From the NCBI RefSeq assembly GCF_036231945.1, contig NZ_CP109599.1, forward strand, positions 2,140,501 to 2,204,500: a stretch of 64,000 bases of DNA, given 5' to 3'. A program made the position numbers and the translations under genes. Each line of letters starts with the position of its first letter. Positions within the stretch are counted from its first letter, which is position 1. Of the stretch, positions 51,575 to 58,639 are shown piece after piece. The DNA is from Streptomyces sp. NBC_01429 (GTDB lineage: Bacteria; Actinomycetota; Actinomycetes; Streptomycetales; Streptomycetaceae). Under the pieces are notes generated by a model, which searched no databases, was not told where the DNA came from, and worked only from the letters and a program-made list of their open reading frames with translations.

Positions 51575-51964
51575 GTGTCATATCCGCGACTGCTCACCCC
51601 CGAGGAGAAGCTCGCCGACGCGAAGAAGCTGTTGAGCCTCCCGCGTACCGTCGTGATCTGCGGCTCCACCCGCTTCATGACCGAGATGAACGAGGCCGAT
51701 CTGCGGGAGACCAGAGCCGGAAAGATCGTCGTCAAACCGGGCTGTGACATGAAGTCGCCGCACGAACTCTGGTCCGATCCTGTCGAGGCCGAGGCGCTGA
51801 AGGTTCGGCTCGACGATCTGCACCGGGCGAAGATCCGGCTCGCTGATGAGGTGCTCGTGGTCGGCGACTACATCGGAGACAGCACCCGAGCCGAAATCGC
51901 CTACGCCCGGTCGCTGGGCAAGCCCGTGCGGTTCACGCACCCCGAAGCCGACCCTGACGCCTGA
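51575..51964 (+). CDS. Nucleoside deoxyribosyltransferase-like Rossmann protein
   Basis: A 129-residue protein with the strand and loop VVICGSTRFMTEMNEA, a middle block LDDLHRAKIRLADEVLVVGDYIGDSTRAEIAYARSLGKPV and a short C-terminus. The CGSTRF and GDSTRAEIxYA motifs recall small nucleoside 2-deoxyribosyltransferase-like or DUF4406-like proteins, which bind nucleotides. GTG at 51575 has a strong AGGAGGAAC ribosome site. It is intact despite lying between a transposase fragment and gene scars, and it stands alone. Its reaction is not established. Confidence 0.7.
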   Translation: MSYPRLLTPEEKLADAKKLLSLPRTVVICGSTRFMTEMNEADLRETRAGKIVVKPGCDMKSPHELWSDPVEAEALKVRLDDLHRAKIRLADEVLVVGDYIGDSTRAEIAYARSLGKPVRFTHPEADPDA

Positions 51965-52127
51965 CCGCCCGCTGCCACCCCGACAACCAGGGCCGGCAGC
52001 CCGCCGCCTGACCGTCTCGCGGTGGCTACGGCCGCCACCCACCCCACACCCTCCTCCGCGGGCATCCCCTTGGAATTGATCATCCAGTGCTCCGACCGGC
52101 AAGGTTCACCGGACGAGGAGGACAGGC

Positions 52128-52589
52128 ATGACGCGGAGAGCGTCGATGGATGAGGCCGTTGGACTGCTTGAGGGCGAACTCGGACCCCGGCCACCTGCCG
52201 CCCTGGTCACGGAGGACGTCTGGCTTGCGTTCCTCCGTTTCGGACGACGACGGTTCCACGTCCCGGGCACACCCGATGCCGACGGTCTTCTGTTCGAGTA
52301 CGGCACCTACGCGTTCGACGGTCCTCGGACGTTCACACTGGACCTCAGCCGACAGTTCGAGGTCTCCGACAGCGATGGCGATCACGACCACTATGTACAG
52401 GTTCACTGCGAGCTTCGATACGGACTCGCGCCCGCCCTTGAAGCACTGGGAAGCTTCAACTCGTGGTTCTTCCACGATGCCGGAGATGATCTCGAAGCGT
52501 GGGCCCAGGGGCTGACCGGGCGGGCAGCCTGGACAGCGATCCACCGGCTCAAGCCGGCCGGGACCAGGGTGTACCAGGAGCGGGTGTAG
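52128..52589 (+). CDS. Hypothetical protein
   Basis: A 153-residue acidic protein preceded by GAGGAGGACAGGC, so translation from the ATG at 52128 is likely. It has no membrane segment or signal. Recognisable features are a Trp/Phe-rich middle (WLAFLRFGRRRFHV), a beta-like stretch FTLDLSRQFEV, an acidic SDGDHDHYVQVHCEL and the ending TAIHRLKPAGTRVYQERV. I do not recognise a domain. The codon pattern is normal for the genome although the flanks are degraded. Confidence 0.65.
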   Translation: MTRRASMDEAVGLLEGELGPRPPAALVTEDVWLAFLRFGRRRFHVPGTPDADGLLFEYGTYAFDGPRTFTLDLSRQFEVSDSDGDHDHYVQVHCELRYGLAPALEALGSFNSWFFHDAGDDLEAWAQGLTGRAAWTAIHRLKPAGTRVYQERV

Positions 52590-52820
52590 CCGCTCAGGCC
52601 GCCATCGCGGTGGGACGTCCTCCCCACCACGGTGGACAGGCCGGCGGCCGAAGCGCCCACCACCAGAACGTCAGCGGGGGTACTCGGAAAAGCGTAAAGC
52701 GGTCCGACTGCCGCTCACAGCGGCCATCTGACGGCGTACGAGCGGAGGTTCGGAGCCGTGTGACGTGATCGGCCGGCGAGGAGGCCCGGTCAGGCGGCCG
52801 GCTGAGCGGGCGGGCGGTGC
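52590..52820. other. Spacer with gene scrap, otherwise empty
   Basis: Between the hypothetical gene and the TetR gene about 230 bp contain the flavoprotein N-terminal scrap on the minus strand and no other coding signal. No terminator or repeat stands out. Confidence 0.4.
52606..52690 (-). pseudogene. N-terminal scrap of an FAD-dependent oxidoreductase
   Basis: On the minus strand the sequence reads TPADVLVVGASAAGLSTV, the opening strand and GxGxxG-type loop of a ferredoxin-reductase-like flavoprotein. After VV the family resemblance ends within a few codons and the frame runs into the hypothetical gene on the other strand. Only about 20 codons of the gene remain. Confidence 0.55.
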
Positions 52821-53387
52821 TCAGATTCCCGCCGTGACGCCTTTCAGCTCGGCGAGCGACTCGCGCATGAGCTGCGACAGGTCGCGCTCCTCACCGTCCT
52901 CGATCCAGCGCTCGAACGCGATCTTGAAGACGGCGATCCCCGCCTCGGCGGCCAGGCTCGCGGCCGGGTCGGCGACACCACGGGCGCGCAGTGTGCCGGC
53001 CATCGCCGACGCGAGTGAGGCGAGTTTGATCAGCTCCCGTTCCCGCAGCTCCGCGTTGGCGACGATGACGGCCTGACGCTGCCGGGAGTGCTCCCGGCGC
53101 CCGTCGAAGAACACGCCGACGCCCGCCAGTGCCCCGGCTATCGCGTCGATCGGCGCCGCACCGTCGGGCGCCCCCTCGACCCCGGCCACGAACAGGTCCT
53201 GGAACGCGCCCGAGGACCCGAACAGCACCTCGCGCTTGTCCGCGAAGTGCCGGAAGAACGTCCGCTCCGTGAGCCCCGCCCGCCGGGCGATCTCCGCCAC
53301 CGCCGTCTGCTCGAAGCCGCGTGCGCTGTACAGCTCCAGGGCCGCCTGCTCCAGCCGTCCGCGCGCGTTGGGCTCCCATCGACTCAT
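52821..53387 (-). CDS. TetR-family regulator
   Basis: A 188-residue TetR-type repressor. The DNA-binding domain is LEQAALELYSARGFEQTAVAEIARRAGLTERTFFRHFADKREVL in outline, and the ligand domain follows (FFDGRREHSRQRQAVI, RWIEDGEERDLSQLMRESL). ATG at 53387 is chosen although the frame stays open to 53543. It is divergent from an SDR-type oxidoreductase gene with an inverted repeat between them, so it probably represses both itself and that gene. Confidence 0.88.
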   Translation of the reverse strand: MSRWEPNARGRLEQAALELYSARGFEQTAVAEIARRAGLTERTFFRHFADKREVLFGSSGAFQDLFVAGVEGAPDGAAPIDAIAGALAGVGVFFDGRREHSRQRQAVIVANAELRERELIKLASLASAMAGTLRARGVADPAASLAAEAGIAVFKIAFERWIEDGEERDLSQLMRESLAELKGVTAGI

Positions 53388-53428
53388 GTGCCCGATCCTA
53401 CGTGACACCTCCCGGTGATGGCAGGCGC

Positions 53429-53469
53429 TGACATCAAGTGCTACGTTTGATGACAGCAACTGACATCGA
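53429..53469. promoter_or_regulatory. Operator between TetR and SDR genes
   Basis: TGACATCAA at 53429 faces TTGATGACA at 53447 (8 of 9 positions complementary, 9-bp spacer), and a third copy TGACATCGA follows at 53461. The cluster lies midway in the 139-bp divergent region, where a TetR dimer could block both promoters. Confidence 0.6.
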
Positions 53470-53526
53470 TCGGTTCCGCGTGCCACGCCCCCCCGGCACG
53501 GACGGTCGCTCACCAGGAGGTCCCCC

Positions 53527-54429
53527 ATGCGTGTTTTCGTCACCGGAGCGTCCGGCTGGATCGGTTCCGCCGTCGTTCCCGAACTGCTCGGGGCGGGTCA
53601 TCAGGTCGTCGGGCTCGCCCGCTCGGACGCCTCCGCCGAGGCGCTCGCCGCCGCCGGGGCCGAGGTGCGGCGCGGCTCGCTCGACGATCTCGACGCTCTG
53701 CGCGAGACCGCCGCCGCGTCGGACGGCGTGATCCATCTGGCCTTCAAGCACGACATCGCGTTCGCCGGGGACTTCAAGGGCGCCTCCGACGCGGACCGCC
53801 GCGCCGTCGACGCCCTCGGCGAGGCGCTCGCGGGCTCCGGCCGGCCGCTCGTCATCGCCTCCGGGACGATCGGGGTGACCCCGGGACGCCTGGCGACCGA
53901 GAAGGACTCCGCCGATCCGTCGGTCTCGCCCCGGTCCGCCACCGCCGACGCCACGCTCGCCCTCGCCGACCGGGGCGTCCGCTCGGCGGTCCTGCGCCTG
54001 GCGCCGACGGTCCACGGCAGGGGGGACATCGGCTTCGTCGCGACCCTGATCTCCATCGCCCGCGCCAAGGGGGTCTCCGGCTACATCGGTGACGGCGCCA
54101 ACCGCTGGCCGGCCGTGCACCGCCTCGACGCCGCGACGCTGTTCCGGCTGGCCGTGGAGAAGGCTCCGGCGGGATCGGTGCTGCACGGGGTCGCGGAGGA
54201 GGGCGTGCCGCTCCGCGTCATCGCCGAGACCATCGGCCACCACCTCGGCCTCCCGGTGGAGTCGGTCTCCCCCGAGGACGCGGGCGCGCACTTCGGCTGG
54301 CTGGCCGATTTCCTGAAGGTCGACAGCCCGTCCTCCAACACCCTGACCCGCGAGCTGCTCGGCTGGCGGCCGACGGGCCCCGGCCTCATCGCCGACCTCG
54401 ATGAGGGGCACTACTTCGACGAACGGTGA
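53527..54429 (+). CDS. Atypical SDR-family NAD(P)-dependent oxidoreductase
   Basis: A 300-residue extended/atypical SDR protein. The N-terminal coenzyme motif is VFVTGASGWIGSAVVPELL, the central strand is VIHLAFKHD, and VASGTIGVTP resembles a Ser-containing active-site strand. The canonical Tyr-x-x-x-Lys is not obvious, which is common in NmrA/NAD-dependent-epimerase-like members. ATG at 53527 follows AGGAGGTCCCCC. It is divergent from a TetR gene, and the pair probably responds to a small aldehyde, quinone or similar ligand; the substrate is unknown. Confidence 0.85.
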   Translation: MRVFVTGASGWIGSAVVPELLGAGHQVVGLARSDASAEALAAAGAEVRRGSLDDLDALRETAAASDGVIHLAFKHDIAFAGDFKGASDADRRAVDALGEALAGSGRPLVIASGTIGVTPGRLATEKDSADPSVSPRSATADATLALADRGVRSAVLRLAPTVHGRGDIGFVATLISIARAKGVSGYIGDGANRWPAVHRLDAATLFRLAVEKAPAGSVLHGVAEEGVPLRVIAETIGHHLGLPVESVSPEDAGAHFGWLADFLKVDSPSSNTLTRELLGWRPTGPGLIADLDEGHYFDER

Positions 54430-54502
54430 CGAGCCGGTCGGCCGAACGCGCGGCGGGACCGCGCGTTCAGCCACCGTGCGGCCCCCGCACCCGCCCCCGT
54501 CC

Positions 54503-56842
54503 CTACGGCGTCAGCGACTTGAGCCGGGAGGGGACCTCCGCGTCCCGTACCACCGCGAGCCGCTGGGTGGCCCGGGTCAGGGCGACGTACAGGTCGTTGG
54601 TGCCGCGCGGCGAGCCGTCCATGATGGCCTCGGGGTCGACGACCACGACCGTGTCGAACTCCAGGCCCTTCGCCCGGCGGGCGTCGAGCAGGACCACCGG
54701 GCGGGTGAGGTCGGGGGTGGCCGCCCAGGAGGCGTCGGGGAGTTCGGCGGCGAGGGCGGGCAGCAGCGCGGTGGGGGCGATGACCGCGAGCCGGCCCTCG
54801 ACCGGATGGTCCGAGACGAGGGACGTCGCCATCTCCCTCGCCCTGCGGGCGAGTTCGGCCGGGAGCGCGGACCGTACGACCGGGCCGGTGCCCGTCGACC
54901 GTACCGAGGTGGGCGGCTCGAAGAGCGGGTCCGCCGTACGCCGCACCTCGGCGGCGACCTCCATGATCTCGGCGGGCGTACGGTAGTTGACGCCCAGCCT
55001 GGTCAGCTCCCAGCGGCTCTGGACGTACGGCTCCAGGATCTGGTCCCAGGAGTCGCAGCCCGCCGCGTCGCCGGTCTGGGCGGGGTCGCCGACCAGGGTC
55101 ATGGAGCGGCTCGGACAGCGGCGCATCAGCAACCGCCAGGCCATGGCGGACAGTTCCTGCGCCTCGTCCACCACGATATGGCCGAAGGCCCAGGTGCGGT
55201 CGGCGGCGGCCCGCTCGGCGGCGGTGCGGGTGTCGGCCTCCTCGTGCCGGTCGGCGAAGCGGTCGGCGTCGATGATGTCGTGGGCGGCGAGGACCTCGGA
55301 CTCGTCGTCGTCCTTGTCCTCGAACTCCTGGGTACGGGAGCCGTACGACAGCTCCAGCACGCCCCGCGCGTAGTCGATCCGCTCCTGGCGCTCGCGCGCC
55401 GCCTCCGCGCGGGCCGCCGAGTCGTCCTCGCCGAGGAGTTCGGCCGCCTCGTCCAGCAGCGGCACATCGGCGGGGGTCCAGTCGTCGATGACGTCCGTGC
55501 CGGTTCGGGTACCGGCCCGGCGTACGGCGGCGGCGTCGCGCGGGGCGAGCCGGCCGGGGTCGGCCAGGAAGTCCGCGACGAGCCGCCGCGGGGTGAGCGT
55601 GGGCCAGAGCGTGTCGATGGCGGCCTGGACCTCGCGGCTGGTGGCGATGTCCTTGCCCAGCTGGGCGATGTCGGAGGCGTCGAGGAGGTTGGGGCCGCCC
55701 AGCGGATCGGCGCCGATCCGGTCCGTGAGCTGTTCGGTCAGCGCGTCGATGATCCGGAAGGCGAAGACGGGCCGGGCCAGATTGTGCGGCAGTCCGGTGT
55801 CCCTGGCGCGCTGCCGGGCCTCGCGGGCCGTGTCGCGGTCGAGCGTCAGCGTGCCGTGGTCCTCGTGCCGGATCTCCAGTTCGGGATCGGGCAGGGTCTG
55901 CCGGTCGCGTACCTCCTCGGCCAGCACCCGCGCCATGTCGGCCCGGCCCTTGACCTCGGCCGCCTCGGGGGTGTCCGTACCGGTGGCGACCACGCCGGGG
56001 AACAGTTCCCCGACCGTCGCCAGCAGCACCCCGCTCTCGCCGAGCGAGGGCAGCACCTCGCCGATGTAGCCGAGGAAGGCCGGGTTCGGTCCGACGATCA
56101 GCACCGCGCGGCGGGCGAGCTGCTCGCGGTGGGCGTAGAGCAGATACGCGGCCCGGTGCAGCGCGACGGCGGTCTTGCCGGTGCCGGGGCCGCCCTCGAC
56201 CACCAGCACTCCCTGGTGCGGGGCGCGGATGATGCGGTCCTGTTCGGCCTGGATGGTCTGCACGATGTCGCTCATCCGGCCCGTACGCGCGGAGTTGAGC
56301 GCGGACAGGAGCACGGCATCGGCGTCCGGGTTCTCGTATCCGGTGCGGGTGGTGTCGTTGAGATCCATGATCTCGTCGTGCAGCGCGGTGACCTCGCGCC
56401 CCCGGGTGGTGATGTGGCGGCGTCGGCGCAGCCCCATCGGGGTGTGGCCGGTGGCCAGATAGAAGGGGCGCGCCACCGGGGCCCGCCAGTCGATGAGCAG
56501 CGGGGTGCGCTCGCTGTTGTCCCGGCGCATGCCGATACGGCCGATGTGCCGGGTCGCGCCCCCGCCCTCACCGGGACCGGCCTCGCCTTCGGCATCGCCC
56601 GCGGCGCCGTCCGCGAAGTCGAGCCGGCCGAAGCAGAGGCCGGATTCCACCGCGTTCAGCCGCGCCACCAGGCCGGACTGTTCCGCGACGCTGATGTCAC
56701 GCTCGACACGGGCCTGGCGCACCGTGGTGACCTGGCCGGTCGCCGACTCCACGGCGGTCTCGGCCTGCTCTCTGAGAGCGTCGAGCCGCTCGTGGAGGAG
56801 GGAGACGAATTGCTGTTCGCTCTGCAATTCCTCGGTTGACAA
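54503..56842 (-). CDS. helR: HelD/HelR-family RNA polymerase recycling ATPase
   Basis: A 779-residue UvrD-like ATPase of the HelD family. It has an N-terminal antiparallel coiled coil (residues about 5-70) that in relatives reaches into the RNA polymerase secondary channel, Walker A GGPGTGKTA, Walker B HIVVDEAQELS, VGDPAQTG, and the C-terminal motifs VNYRTPAEI and RRAKGLEFDTVVVVDP and YVALTRATQRL. Streptomycete HelR displaces rifampicin-bound RNA polymerase and gives tolerance. The start codon is TTG at 56842 with AGGGG about 7 nt upstream. An 18-codon upstream ORF ends 1 nt before it, in an A+T-rich leader. Confidence 0.88.
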   Translation of the reverse strand: MSTEELQSEQQFVSLLHERLDALREQAETAVESATGQVTTVRQARVERDISVAEQSGLVARLNAVESGLCFGRLDFADGAAGDAEGEAGPGEGGGATRHIGRIGMRRDNSERTPLLIDWRAPVARPFYLATGHTPMGLRRRRHITTRGREVTALHDEIMDLNDTTRTGYENPDADAVLLSALNSARTGRMSDIVQTIQAEQDRIIRAPHQGVLVVEGGPGTGKTAVALHRAAYLLYAHREQLARRAVLIVGPNPAFLGYIGEVLPSLGESGVLLATVGELFPGVVATGTDTPEAAEVKGRADMARVLAEEVRDRQTLPDPELEIRHEDHGTLTLDRDTAREARQRARDTGLPHNLARPVFAFRIIDALTEQLTDRIGADPLGGPNLLDASDIAQLGKDIATSREVQAAIDTLWPTLTPRRLVADFLADPGRLAPRDAAAVRRAGTRTGTDVIDDWTPADVPLLDEAAELLGEDDSAARAEAARERQERIDYARGVLELSYGSRTQEFEDKDDDESEVLAAHDIIDADRFADRHEEADTRTAAERAAADRTWAFGHIVVDEAQELSAMAWRLLMRRCPSRSMTLVGDPAQTGDAAGCDSWDQILEPYVQSRWELTRLGVNYRTPAEIMEVAAEVRRTADPLFEPPTSVRSTGTGPVVRSALPAELARRAREMATSLVSDHPVEGRLAVIAPTALLPALAAELPDASWAATPDLTRPVVLLDARRAKGLEFDTVVVVDPEAIMDGSPRGTNDLYVALTRATQRLAVVRDAEVPSRLKSLTP

Positions 56843-56843
56843 T

Positions 56844-56900
56844 TCAGCCCCTGTTCGATACGCTGTTGCTTACTGCTTTGGTATGTTTCTTTTGATTCAT
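56844..56900 (-). CDS. Possible leader peptide ORF upstream of helR
   Basis: A minus-strand ORF of 18 codons, MNQKKHTKAVSNSVSNRG, runs from the ATG at 56900 to a TGA at 56846-56844, one base before the TTG start of helR. The helR ribosome site lies inside it. Its start lies about 9 nt after the predicted transcription start. It is A+T-rich for this genome. A short coupled ORF with a weak downstream start codon is the layout of translational control, but no evidence beyond sequence supports expression. Confidence 0.4.
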   Translation of the reverse strand: MNQKKHTKAVSNSVSNRG

Positions 56901-56915
56901 TCCACGCAAACAATC

Positions 56916-56966
56916 AATATAGACAGAAGCGCACCCCGGCCGTCAATTCGGTTCCGGGGTGTTTTT
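56916..56966. promoter_or_regulatory. helR promoter overlapped by an inverted repeat
   Basis: Read on the minus strand, TTGACG (56946-56941) and TATATT (56921-56916) form a sigma-70-like promoter with a 19-bp spacer, or 17 bp if TCTATA is taken as -10. An inverted repeat, CACCCCGG at 56932 and CCGGGGTG at 56954, brackets the -35 box. On the plus strand the repeat is followed by TTTTT at 56962-56966, so it could also terminate plus-strand transcripts. I looked for the rifamycin-associated element in this region and did not find a convincing match. Confidence 0.5.
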
Positions 56967-57008
56967 GTGCGCGCTTGACGCCGGAGGGGAGGCCGCCCCC
57001 CTGCCTCG

Positions 57009-57025
57009 GTATACTCGCTGTATGC
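57009..57025 (+). promoter_or_regulatory. GTATAC-N5-GTATGC boxes before the GntR gene
   Basis: GTATAC and GTATGC separated by 5 bp lie 44 bp before the GntR start at 57069. The same two boxes with the same spacing recur at 60099-60115 ahead of the MHS transporter gene. An autoregulatory GntR operator is the simplest reading. Confidence 0.65.
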
Positions 57026-57068
57026 AAGCCTCGGGATCCAGGGGCCGGATCGATTCAAGGGGGCCGTG

Positions 57069-57695
57069 GTGACGTCGGGCCGGGAGAAGGCGTACGCGTA
57101 CCTCAAGGAGAACGTCCTCACCGACCCGGACCGGCAGGACGAGTTCCTCTCCGAGCAGGAGCTGGCCGACCGCCTCGGGCTCTCCCGTACCCCCATCCGC
57201 GAGGCGCTGCTGCTGCTCGCCGCCGAGGACCTGGTACGGCTGGTCCCCCGGCGCGGCGCGCAGATCGTGCCGTTGTCGGGGCGCGAGATCACCGAGCTGA
57301 TGGAGCTGCGCGGCATCGTCGAGCGGTACGCGGCCGAGCAGATCATCCCCGGCGGCCGGGCCCCCCTGGCGGAACTGACCGGACTGCTCGACCGCCAGCG
57401 CGCCCTGAGCGGGCCCGAGCACGCCAAGGAGTTCATCGCCGTGGACCATCTCTTCCACGCGACGATGGTCGCCGCCGCGGGCAACACCCTCCTCAGCCGC
57501 CATTACGACGGCCTGCGCAGCCGGCAGATCCGGGCCGGGGTGGTCGCCCTGTACAACCAGCACGGCCGCCAGCAGTCCGTGCTGACCGAGCATCAGGCGA
57601 TCCTGGAGGCCATCGCGGCCGACGACCGGGGGGCCGCCCGGACGGCGATCGACAGCCACCTGGAGACGACCCTCAAGGTGCTGCTCGCCGGTTAG
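57069..57695 (+). CDS. GntR-family regulator, FadR subfamily (FCD domain)
   Basis: A 208-residue regulator with a winged helix (residues about 8-70: EQELADRLGLSRTPIREALLLLAAEDLVRL in outline) and a helical FCD ligand domain (ELMELRGIVERYAAEQII, and FIAVDHLFHATMVAAAGNTLL with metal-type Asp/His positions). Adjacent GTG codons occur at 57066 and 57069; AAGGGGG favours the second. It converges on the nitrilase gene, which ends 25 bp away. Matching box motifs ahead of this gene and ahead of the MHS transporter suggest that it controls the nitrilase, transporter and DUF2848 genes. Confidence 0.88.
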   Translation: MTSGREKAYAYLKENVLTDPDRQDEFLSEQELADRLGLSRTPIREALLLLAAEDLVRLVPRRGAQIVPLSGREITELMELRGIVERYAAEQIIPGGRAPLAELTGLLDRQRALSGPEHAKEFIAVDHLFHATMVAAAGNTLLSRHYDGLRSRQIRAGVVALYNQHGRQQSVLTEHQAILEAIAADDRGAARTAIDSHLETTLKVLLAG

Positions 57696-57719
57696 GACCC
57701 GTCCGAGCGTGTTTTCGGG

Positions 57720-58520
57720 TCAGGCCGACGGCAGCCGCCGGTTGGCCAGGACCGGGATGGTCCGGCGGACGGCGGCGACCTCGGCCAGGTCCAGGTCGGC
57801 GAGGAGCATGCCCGGTCCGTCCTCCAGGCTGTGCCGCACGGTTCCGTCCGGCCCGATGACCGCGCTGCGGCCGATCCCGGTCGGCGCGTTCGAGGTCGCC
57901 GGGATACCGGACGCCGCCGGGTCGGCCTGGCCGACGGCGGCGAGCCAGAGCGTCGCGTCGAGTGCGCGGGCACGGGTCAGCAGCTCCCACTGCTCGCGCT
58001 TGCCGGGCCCGGCGCCCCAGGAGGCGAGCAGCAGCGAGAGCCGCGCGCCCGCGTCGGCGTGGGCCCGGAAGAGTTCGGGGAAGCGGACGTCGTAGCAGGT
58101 GGCGAGGCCGACGCGGGCGCCGTCGACCTCGATGGTGACGACCTGCGAGCCCGGCTCCACGGAGTCCGACTCGGCATAGCCGAAGGCGTCGAAGAGGTGG
58201 ATCTTGTCGTAGGCGGCCTCGACCCCGGGGCCGGTGGCGAGCAGGGTGTTGGCCACCTTTCCGTCCGGGCCCGGGGTGAACATGCCGGCCACCACGACGA
58301 GTCCGGTCTCCTCGGCGATCCGCCGGACACCGGTCGCCCAGGGGCCGTCGAGGGGTTCGGCGAGCGGGGCGAGGGGCGTTCCGAAGCAGGCCATCGCGGC
58401 CTCGGGGAAGACGACGATCCGGGCGTCCCCGTCCGCCGCGCGGCGGGCCTGTTCGGCCAGGAGCTTGAGGTTGTGCTCGGGGTCGGGGCCGGTGGTGATC
58501 TGGCTCAGGGCGATACGCAT
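57720..58520 (-). CDS. Carbon-nitrogen hydrolase (nitrilase superfamily)
   Basis: A 266-residue amidase of the nitrilase superfamily with the complete triad: Glu40 in VFPEAAM, Lys106 in YDKIHLFDAFG and Cys142 in LATCYDVRFPE. Closest in style to Nit2/omega-amidase-like and aliphatic-amide hydrolases; the substrate is unknown. ATG at 58520 follows GGAAAGCGACCTTCC. It lies 119 bp after the MHS transporter in the same direction, so the pair may act as importer and hydrolase. The gap carries a 13-bp direct repeat. Confidence 0.9.
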   Translation of the reverse strand: MRIALSQITTGPDPEHNLKLLAEQARRAADGDARIVVFPEAAMACFGTPLAPLAEPLDGPWATGVRRIAEETGLVVVAGMFTPGPDGKVANTLLATGPGVEAAYDKIHLFDAFGYAESDSVEPGSQVVTIEVDGARVGLATCYDVRFPELFRAHADAGARLSLLLASWGAGPGKREQWELLTRARALDATLWLAAVGQADPAASGIPATSNAPTGIGRSAVIGPDGTVRHSLEDGPGMLLADLDLAEVAAVRRTIPVLANRRLPSA

Positions 58521-58596
58521 GGAAGGTCGCTTTCCTTGTCTCACGCCCCCACGCGAGCGGGGGTTCGGGTGCACGGGGGGGAGCGCGGGTGGATAC

Positions 58597-58624
58597 GGGT
58601 GCGGGTGCCGGGTGCGGGTGCCGG
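58597..58624. repeat. 13-bp direct repeat between transporter and nitrilase genes
   Basis: Two tandem copies of a 13-bp unit, GTGCGGGTGCCGG, occupy most of the centre of the 119-bp gap between the MHS transporter stop and the nitrilase start. No gene or hairpin terminator is evident in the gap, so read-through from the transporter is possible. Confidence 0.7.
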
Positions 58625-58639
58625 GTTTTCCGGATGGTC

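Noticed and set aside
56932..56966. Inverted repeat plus TTTTT as a terminator of the helR transcript
   Set aside because: It lies upstream of helR and the T run is on the opposite strand. It could stop plus-strand transcripts or be an operator, but cannot end the helR message.
56843..57065. Rifamycin-associated element upstream of helR
   Set aside because: I looked for the GGGGCTTGC-type conserved element and saw no convincing match within this intergenic region.
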